A stretch of 5,583 nucleotides of DNA from Kiritimatiellia bacterium. GTDB taxonomy: Bacteria; Verrucomicrobiota; Kiritimatiellia; UBA8416. Under the pieces are notes generated by a model. It ran no database searches, was not told the DNA's origin, and saw nothing but the letters and a program-made list of their open reading frames with translations. The DNA lies in the NCBI GenBank assembly GCA_007126175.1, contig SLBU01000066.1, forward strand, positions 1 to 5,583, written 5' to 3'. Each line of letters begins with the position of its first letter. The stretch's first letter is position 1. Shown piece by piece: positions 1-5,583 of this stretch. A program made the position numbers and the translations under genes.

Positions 1-25
1 CCACAATTGCCTCTAAAGATGCCAT
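1..25 (-). CDS. Start of an unidentified gene, cut by the left window edge
   Basis: Only the first eight codons are inside the window, reading M-A-S-L-E-A-I-V from an ATG at 25-23, so no function can be assigned. The start is credible for two reasons. A full AGGAGG Shine-Dalgarno sequence lies at 35-30, four bases before the ATG. The gap from the TAG stop of the upstream HNH gene is only 15 bases, so the gene would be the next member of the same operon. The codons GCA TCT TTA GAG GCA ATT GTG are all ordinary. A chance ATG cannot be excluded from so little sequence, but the ribosome site makes that unlikely. Confidence 0.6.
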
Positions 26-29
26 ATCC

Positions 30-35
30 CCTCCT
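30..35 (-). promoter_or_regulatory. Shine-Dalgarno site of the left-edge gene
   Basis: The minus strand reads AGGAGGGGATATG, a complete AGGAGG four bases upstream of an ATG. It lies in the 15-base space after the stop codon of the HNH gene and is the main evidence that another gene begins at position 25. Confidence 0.65.
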
Positions 36-40
36 GATTG

Positions 41-331
41 CTACAACCCCAGTTCCGCCAGAGCAATTTCGGCGGGCGTTAGATACTTCTTGCTCTTGTT
101 GCATGCATCGCACGCCGGCACTACATTGCCCTTCGTACTGCGCCCCCCGCGCGCCACCGGCACCACATGGTCCATTGTTAAACCGGCCGCCCCAACCGCC
201 TTGTCACAATAATGGCAAACCCCACGCTGTAGTTGCTGCTTCCACCAACTCGTCTGCTTCAAGCTCTGCGCGCGCCGACGCTCCGACGCCACATGCCGAT
301 CATCCTTGCGTATATCAATCCAGTCCGACAT
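41..331 (-). CDS. Small standalone HNH-domain protein (putative nuclease)
   Basis: From the ATG at 331 the product is 96 residues. It has the treble-clef HNH layout: a first zinc pair CHYC (C39, C42), the core LTMDHVVPVARGG with the DH pair at 54-55, N69 in STKGNVVP, and a second zinc pair CDACN (C74, C77, N78). All four cysteines and the core histidine are present, so the metal site looks intact. Such proteins with little besides the HNH fold occur widely on bacterial chromosomes; their DNA targets are mostly unknown, and nuclease activity is inferred. The start is uncertain. AGGAG at 346-342 lies 10 bases before the ATG at 331 and 4 before one at 337, and an in-frame ATG also exists at 361. 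Every choice overlaps the end of rseP, by 17 bases for 331, which implies translational coupling. No signal peptide or membrane segment is seen, and nothing nearby suggests an intron, intein or phage. Confidence 0.88.
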   Translation of the reverse strand: MSDWIDIRKDDRHVASERRRAQSLKQTSWWKQQLQRGVCHYCDKAVGAAGLTMDHVVPVARGGRSTKGNVVPACDACNKSKKYLTPAEIALAELGL

Positions 332-1790
332 CCCCATTACTCTCCTCGGCCAGCGGCGCATCCGCCCCCTCCCCTGGCATATCCTGCACTTCCTCTACCT
401 CATCCCGATCGAGAAAGCCGCGCACGCGTCGCCCTAACGGCGAACGATCCACATCCCGCATCGTCAGCAACAAGAATACCCCGATCAGCAAAATTGCAAA
501 AAGATTTACAAGAATATTTACCACTTTGGGATGCACCGGGCGCCGGAACACGGTTTCGTATAGAGAAAACACAATGTGCCCACCATCCAATACCGGTATC
601 GGGAGCAAATTGATGATCGCCAGATTGATATTCAAAAACCCGGTAAACCAGATGGCCAGCATCATACTGGCCTGCACCATGCCAAAATAATACACAATAA
701 TGGCAACGGGGCCACCAACCATATTCGCCGCACGGGCCGACGTGCGCGGACGCACCAAATCGCGCAAAAAACGGAATATCGCCGAAGCGTGCAGCCGGAT
801 CTGCGCCATCGGGCGTGGATGCACCCGGCTCGCTGTATCCAACTGCTGTGCCGGCATCCGGAAACGCACACCGATCCGCGGATGCCCGACCTCCGCATCC
901 TCCACCGCGTCGACCAACACCGTCAACTCCCGCGCATCCGCCCCAGTACCTCGCCGCACACGCATCTCCTGGGCACGCCCCGCATGCACCTGCACCAAAT
1001 CAATCATGTGCCCACGACCCAACACCTCCACCCCCGCATACGACAGAATCTCGTCACCCGCCTCGACCCCCGCAGCAGCCGCACTCATCCCAGGCTCGGC
1101 CTCGTCCACAACCACCGGCTCCAGAGGCTCCACCCCGCTCACCATGCGTACCCCATACTGCCACGGCTCTGTCTCCACCTCCACTTCCAGCAACGCGCCA
1201 TCCGACTGCTGCAACGTCAACATCACAACATCATGCATCGCCGCTTCCTGCACAAACTCACTCCAGAACTGCACCGGCGTGCCCGCAACCGACACAATCC
1301 GATCCCCCACCCGGACCCCCTGCTCGTATAACGCGGACGTTGTGTCAACAAACCCAACAACCGTCTCCTGATTTGCAATCGTTGCCGGCATACCACGCAA
1401 AAACACGATCCAAGCCAGGACAATCGCCAGCAGTACATTGCCCGTGGCACCCGCCAACGAAACCAGAATCTTGCGCCAGGGTGCCACATACGGAAGGGGC
1501 TCCTCCGCACCTGCGTTCTCCCCATCGCCCTGTACCGTTGCCATCGCATTCGGATCCAATTGCGGCAATGCCACATAGCCGCCTAACGGCAAACAACCAA
1601 TCTTATAGACAACACCATTGACCTCCTTGCTCCAGAGCGCCGGACCAAAACCAATCGAAAATGCCTTGATCTGCAAACCACACCAGCGCGCCACCAGAAA
1701 ATGCCCCAGCTCATGAATAAAAATGGTTAACCCAAAAAACAGCACCACGACCACAGCGGTGTATAGATTCCCGAAAAGTAAACCCAGCAT
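315..1790 (-). CDS. rseP: RseP-type site-2 intramembrane zinc metalloprotease
   Basis: This 491-residue inner-membrane protease (M50 family) cuts membrane-anchored substrates within the bilayer. In model diderms it completes the cleavage of anti-sigma factors after a first cut by a DegS-type protease, and it also removes leftover signal peptides. The zinc motif HELGH is at 26-30 in the first membrane segment (about 8-30), followed by GGYV at 70-73. A second membrane helix spans about 107-132. Two PDZ domains lie between (about 135-210 and 222-312), with typical VGDRIVSVAG and AGDEILSYAG loops. The last two helices are near 376-402, carrying the third zinc ligand in NLLPIPVLDGGH (LDG at 401-403), and 424-445. 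An acidic tail of about 45 residues follows. The length suits the two-PDZ RseP class (E. coli about 450). AGAGGG at 1800-1795 precedes the ATG, 14 bases after the cdsA stop. The gene end overlaps the HNH gene. All catalytic residues are present; the substrate here is unknown. Confidence 0.96.
   Translation of the reverse strand: MLGLLFGNLYTAVVVVLFFGLTIFIHELGHFLVARWCGLQIKAFSIGFGPALWSKEVNGVVYKIGCLPLGGYVALPQLDPNAMATVQGDGENAGAEEPLPYVAPWRKILVSLAGATGNVLLAIVLAWIVFLRGMPATIANQETVVGFVDTTSALYEQGVRVGDRIVSVAGTPVQFWSEFVQEAAMHDVVMLTLQQSDGALLEVEVETEPWQYGVRMVSGVEPLEPVVVDEAEPGMSAAAAGVEAGDEILSYAGVEVLGRGHMIDLVQVHAGRAQEMRVRRGTGADARELTVLVDAVEDAEVGHPRIGVRFRMPAQQLDTASRVHPRPMAQIRLHASAIFRFLRDLVRPRTSARAANMVGGPVAIIVYYFGMVQASMMLAIWFTGFLNINLAIINLLPIPVLDGGHIVFSLYETVFRRPVHPKVVNILVNLFAILLIGVFLLLTMRDVDRSPLGRRVRGFLDRDEVEEVQDMPGEGADAPLAEESNGDVGLD
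342..346 (-). promoter_or_regulatory. Shine-Dalgarno site of the HNH gene, inside rseP
   Basis: AGGAG lies within the last codons of rseP. It can serve the ATG at 337 (4-base spacer) or the ATG at 331 (10-base spacer). The ATG at 361 lies upstream of this site and so cannot use it, which is the main reason for preferring the shorter forms of the HNH protein. Confidence 0.55.
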
Positions 1791-1804
1791 AATTCCCTCT
1801 CTCC

Positions 1805-2683
1805 CTATCCACGTAAAAATAACACGGCATAGCCATACAATACCGGCGCCCCGAAAAGCAAACTATCCAACACATCCAGCACCCCACCCATACCCGGAAT
1901 CAAAGACCCCGAATCCTTGCTGGCAGCATTACGCTTAATCATCGACTCCACCAGATCCCCGATCACACCCGACGCAGCCAGCAGCAGCCCCAACAACACG
2001 GCATCCCACCACTGCAAATGTACCACACCCAATTGACCGCCCGTCAGGAAAAAGAACAGCAAACTGACCCCGAGCGAAAATGCCACCCCGCCCGCAAGCC
2101 CCTCCCAGGTCTTGTTCGGGGAAAGTCGCGGAATCAGCTTGTGCCGCCCCAGTAAACGCCCCGTAAAATAGGCACCGATATCCGAAAACTTCACCACCGC
2201 AATCAAGTACAGTATCAGTAGTTGCCCGGTGCGCCCAACGGAGGCCAAACGCGGCCCGTCGTGCCAGCCAAAGGCCAATCGGGTCATGTAATTCAGCAGT
2301 ACGGCGCAATACAAAACCCCCAGCAACGTTATCGCAACCGTTGCAACCGGCTGATCATGCTTCCTCTGAAACGCCTGCCAGACCAGCACAAACAGCACCG
2401 TGGCAGCCAACACCAGATTCTCAGCCTGATACCCAAGTGCCAACTGCTCCGCCGAAGGTCCCACCGTCCAGAACGTCACAGAAATCACCGCAGCCCCGGC
2501 CCCCATCCCAATCCACTTGAATACCGCGATCCCCATCCCCTGCATCAGACCGTAAAATTCAAACTGCGCCAACAATCCCAGCCCCAAAATCAGAAGCCAG
2601 CCAGCCGGACTCGGCAGATACGTCGCCGCGAGTATGGCAGCAACCCCCATCAAAATGCCACTAACCAATCGTTGTTTCAACAT
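1805..2683 (-). CDS. cdsA: Phosphatidate cytidylyltransferase (CDP-diacylglycerol synthase)
   Basis: The enzyme makes CDP-diacylglycerol from phosphatidic acid and CTP in the inner membrane; this is the branch point to all bacterial phospholipids. The 292-residue product is close to the usual length (E. coli 285) and is very hydrophobic, with about seven or eight likely membrane helices starting near residues 7-22, 27-47, 57-73 and 88-103. The conserved cytoplasmic part is clear: KFSDIGAYFTGRLLGRHKL (165-183), SPNKTWEGLAGG (188-199), and the C-terminal signature from GDLVESMIKR (242-251) through SKDSG (255-259) to PGMGGVLDVLDS (263-274). In that last block the common PGHGG-LDR-D pattern has Met for His and Val for Arg, while the Asp residues are kept. 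GGAGG at 2695-2691 lies seven bases before the ATG, within the end of uppS, and the two genes share seven bases, so their translation is probably coupled. Confidence 0.95.
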   Translation of the reverse strand: MLKQRLVSGILMGVAAILAATYLPSPAGWLLILGLGLLAQFEFYGLMQGMGIAVFKWIGMGAGAAVISVTFWTVGPSAEQLALGYQAENLVLAATVLFVLVWQAFQRKHDQPVATVAITLLGVLYCAVLLNYMTRLAFGWHDGPRLASVGRTGQLLILYLIAVVKFSDIGAYFTGRLLGRHKLIPRLSPNKTWEGLAGGVAFSLGVSLLFFFLTGGQLGVVHLQWWDAVLLGLLLAASGVIGDLVESMIKRNAASKDSGSLIPGMGGVLDVLDSLLFGAPVLYGYAVLFLRG

Positions 2684-3429
2684 CCCGCCCCCTCCGTTTC
2701 TGGCAAAACACCTCCGAACCGACGGCTGCGAGACCGGTACGCATCGATCGCCGCCGCAAACGCCGGCTCACGAAAATCCGGCCACAGCACCGGTGTCGTG
2801 TATAATTCCGCATACGACAACTGCCAAAGCAGAAAATTGCTCAGCCGCATCTCCCCGCTCGTCCGGATCATCAGATCCGGATCCGGCACATCCGGCAGAT
2901 ACAAATGCTGCGCAAATACCTTCTCATCCACATCCGACGGATCCAGCACCCCATCCCGCACCTCTTCCGCAATCCGACGGGCTGCCGTAGCAATTTCCGT
3001 GCGCCCACCATAGCTCAATGCCAGAATCAATTGGCCCGCATCGTAATGCGCCGTCTTCTCCATCACCCGTGTCAGCTTCTTCTGCACCAACCGCGGAAGA
3101 TCCTCCAGGCGCCCCATGATCCGCAAGCGAATCTGCTGCTCATGCAAAAGAGGCTCCTCATGTTCCATAAAGCGCCGCAACAGCCCCATCAACCCCTGCA
3201 CCTCTTCACGCGGTCGCCTCCAATTCTCCACACTGAATGCATACAGCGTCAAGTACCGTATCCCATGATCCCGGCAAGCCCGCACCACCGCACGCACCGA
3301 CTCGGCCCCCGCCTCATGTCCCTTGCCACGCGGTAGCCCCCGCTCGCGTGCCCAGCGCCCATTGCCGTCCATGATCACCGCCACATGAACCGGATTCGAC
3401 GACGCACCTGCCAACGATTTTGCGGACAT
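2677..3429 (-). CDS. uppS: Isoprenyl (undecaprenyl) diphosphate synthase, cis-type
   Basis: The product extends farnesyl diphosphate with isopentenyl diphosphate into the long cis-polyprenyl carrier used for peptidoglycan and other cell-wall polymers. It is soluble and acts at the inner membrane. From the ATG at 3429 the protein has 250 residues, matching the family (E. coli 253). Family blocks appear in order: HVAVIMDGNGRWA (15-27) with the Mg-binding Asp at 21, GHEAGAESVR (37-46) with H38, YAFSVENWRRP (63-73), and IRTSGEMRLSNFLLWQ (188-203) followed by YAELYTTPVLWPDF (206-219), which carries the Arg and Glu that hold the second substrate. An upstream in-frame ATG at 3519 would add 30 residues without family resemblance and run deep into purA, so the ATG at 3429 with GAGGG at 3438-3434 is preferred. 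It starts 11 bases after the purA stop. The exact chain length made cannot be read from the sequence. Confidence 0.96.
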   Translation of the reverse strand: MSAKSLAGASSNPVHVAVIMDGNGRWARERGLPRGKGHEAGAESVRAVVRACRDHGIRYLTLYAFSVENWRRPREEVQGLMGLLRRFMEHEEPLLHEQQIRLRIMGRLEDLPRLVQKKLTRVMEKTAHYDAGQLILALSYGGRTEIATAARRIAEEVRDGVLDPSDVDEKVFAQHLYLPDVPDPDLMIRTSGEMRLSNFLLWQLSYAELYTTPVLWPDFREPAFAAAIDAYRSRSRRFGGVLPETEGAGC

Positions 3430-3433
3430 ACCA

Positions 3434-3438
3434 CCCTC
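3434..3438 (-). promoter_or_regulatory. Shine-Dalgarno site fixing the uppS start
   Basis: GAGGG lies in the 11-base gap between the purA stop and the ATG at 3429, with a four-base spacer. It supports the 250-residue UppS over a longer form reading back into purA. Confidence 0.5.
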
Positions 3439-3440
3439 GC

Positions 3441-4773
<1,333 letters not shown>

Positions 4774-5583
4774 CTACCCATTCAGCCAGGCCTTCTCAGC
4801 CGCGCCAAGCTCTTCCACCGACACAATACGGCAAGTCTCCGCCCCGTTCTCCCCGGGCAACGTTACCCTCTCATCCGCCACATGCCCCTCCAACGACTTG
4901 GCAAGCTGACTCAAACTCGAAATAATGCCCAAACGTTCATCACGGTCCCACTCCCCCAGAACACAATAGCGTTCCACCGTCCCACTCGGACGCTCGACCG
5001 TAACCACCGTACCCATTCCGGCACTCTCCGCCGCAAACCCCGCAAAATCCGTGCCTTGCACCCGCTCCAGATCCTGCTCCATCTCATCCCGACGCAAATA
5101 CAAAATCCGTTGATGCTCCTTGGCATACTTGTATTCCGCATTCTCGCGCAAATCACCATAACTGCGGGCCACCGCAATCTCACGCGCATTCGCTGGAATC
5201 TCCTCCTCCATCAATTTGCGGAACTGCTCCTGGCGCTCACGATAACTGCGCCACGACGTCATCCGCCGACGCGCCGCCGGTTGCACCGATCCCGCATCCC
5301 GCCTCATCACTTCTGCCAATTCCGGATACGCCTTCACAAGAATCGCCACCACGGCACGCCGTCCCGACTCATCCCAGCCCGGGGCCTGCAACAGCTTCAA
5401 TAGGAATACCTCGCGTTGTTCCGGACGCAACAGCGCCAACTCCCTCTCCAGCCAGGCAGGGTCCTCAAACAACCCACGCACCATGTGCTGCGCACGCAGC
5501 ATATCGCCTGCTGCCGGACGCGCCAGCACATCCAACCCCTGCCACAGAAGCTCCGTGCCATCCAAATCCTGCCGCCAGCGACA
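4774..5583 (-). CDS. greA: GreA-type transcript cleavage factor with an extended N-terminal region (5' end outside window)
   Basis: GreA binds the secondary channel of RNA polymerase and stimulates cleavage of the 3' RNA end in backtracked complexes. The last 269 residues are visible. The reading frame is open to the right edge, and the only nearby start-like codon (TTG at 5565) has no family support, so the gene is treated as partial. Residues from about 108 onward are the GreA core: a coiled coil with the hallmark GDLRENAEYKYAKE (143-156), including the acidic tip residues D144 and E147, then an FKBP-like domain (about 187-262) with GTVVTVE and GIISSLSQLAKSLEGH. Ordinary GreA is about 158 residues and starts just before the coiled coil. 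Here at least 107 more residues come first, predicted helical and rich in Leu, Ala and Arg. Chlamydial GreA also has a long N-terminal extension, so this is probably the PVC form. The gene ends in TAG 55 bases before purA. Confidence 0.93.
   Translation of the reverse strand, partial: CRWRQDLDGTELLWQGLDVLARPAAGDMLRAQHMVRGLFEDPAWLERELALLRPEQREVFLLKLLQAPGWDESGRRAVVAILVKAYPELAEVMRRDAGSVQPAARRRMTSWRSYRERQEQFRKLMEEEIPANAREIAVARSYGDLRENAEYKYAKEHQRILYLRRDEMEQDLERVQGTDFAGFAAESAGMGTVVTVERPSGTVERYCVLGEWDRDERLGIISSLSQLAKSLEGHVADERVTLPGENGAETCRIVSVEELGAAEKAWLNG

Noticed and set aside
41..361. HNH protein as part of a homing intron, intein, restriction or defence system
   Set aside because: The neighbouring genes are uninterrupted, no partner gene, repeats or phage genes are visible, and base composition matches the surroundings.
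7..690. A 227-codon plus-strand open frame opposite the HNH gene and the rseP end
   Set aside because: Its composition is biased toward Pro, Ser and Ala, it opposes two genes with recognisable motifs, and it has no family resemblance.
815..1621. A 268-codon plus-strand open frame opposite rseP
   Set aside because: The product is a low-complexity Pro/His/Ser string antisense to the intact PDZ-coding region of rseP, with no supporting ribosome site or motif.
5563..5565. TTG as the true start of the GreA-like protein
   Set aside because: The frame stays open upstream to the window edge and the region is already inside the helical extension, so this is more likely an internal leucine.

Overview
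This window is a compact, one-directional block of bacterial housekeeping genes. Every supportable gene lies on the minus strand, so transcription runs from the right edge to the left edge. In transcription order the genes are: the 3' part of a greA-family transcript-cleavage factor, purA, uppS, cdsA, rseP, a small HNH-domain protein, and the first codons of a further gene that leaves at the left edge. Apart from one 55-base gap upstream of purA, the junctions are overlaps of 7 and about 17 bases or gaps of 11 to 15 bases. Almost every start is preceded by a purine-rich Shine-Dalgarno sequence. The stretch from purA leftward therefore looks like one polycistronic unit.

The organism is most likely a diderm member of the Planctomycetota-Verrucomicrobiota-Chlamydiota (PVC) superphylum, perhaps from the Verrucomicrobiota, Kiritimatiellota or Lentisphaerota. 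Three things point there: a GreA domain attached to a longer helical N-terminal region, as in chlamydial GreA; the 'ALPQLDP' segment after the GGYV motif of RseP; and a CdsA whose C-terminal signature reads PGMGGVLDVLDS instead of PGHGG-LDR-D. This is family recognition from memory, not a search. GC content is moderately high, and the coding strand is clearly richer in G than in C.

The central part joins isoprenoid-carrier lipid synthesis (UppS), phospholipid precursor synthesis (CdsA) and envelope-stress intramembrane proteolysis (RseP). It is a variant of the widespread uppS-cdsA-dxr-rseP cluster in which dxr is missing. Upstream sit AMP synthesis (PurA) and rescue of backtracked RNA polymerase (GreA). 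Downstream, a standalone HNH protein begins inside the end of rseP.

I see no tRNA, rRNA, CRISPR array, insertion sequence, clear terminator or obvious new defence system. There is no gene-free stretch above 300 bases; the longest is 55. The most unusual items are the HNH gene translationally embedded in a lipid/envelope operon, the missing dxr and the fused GreA.
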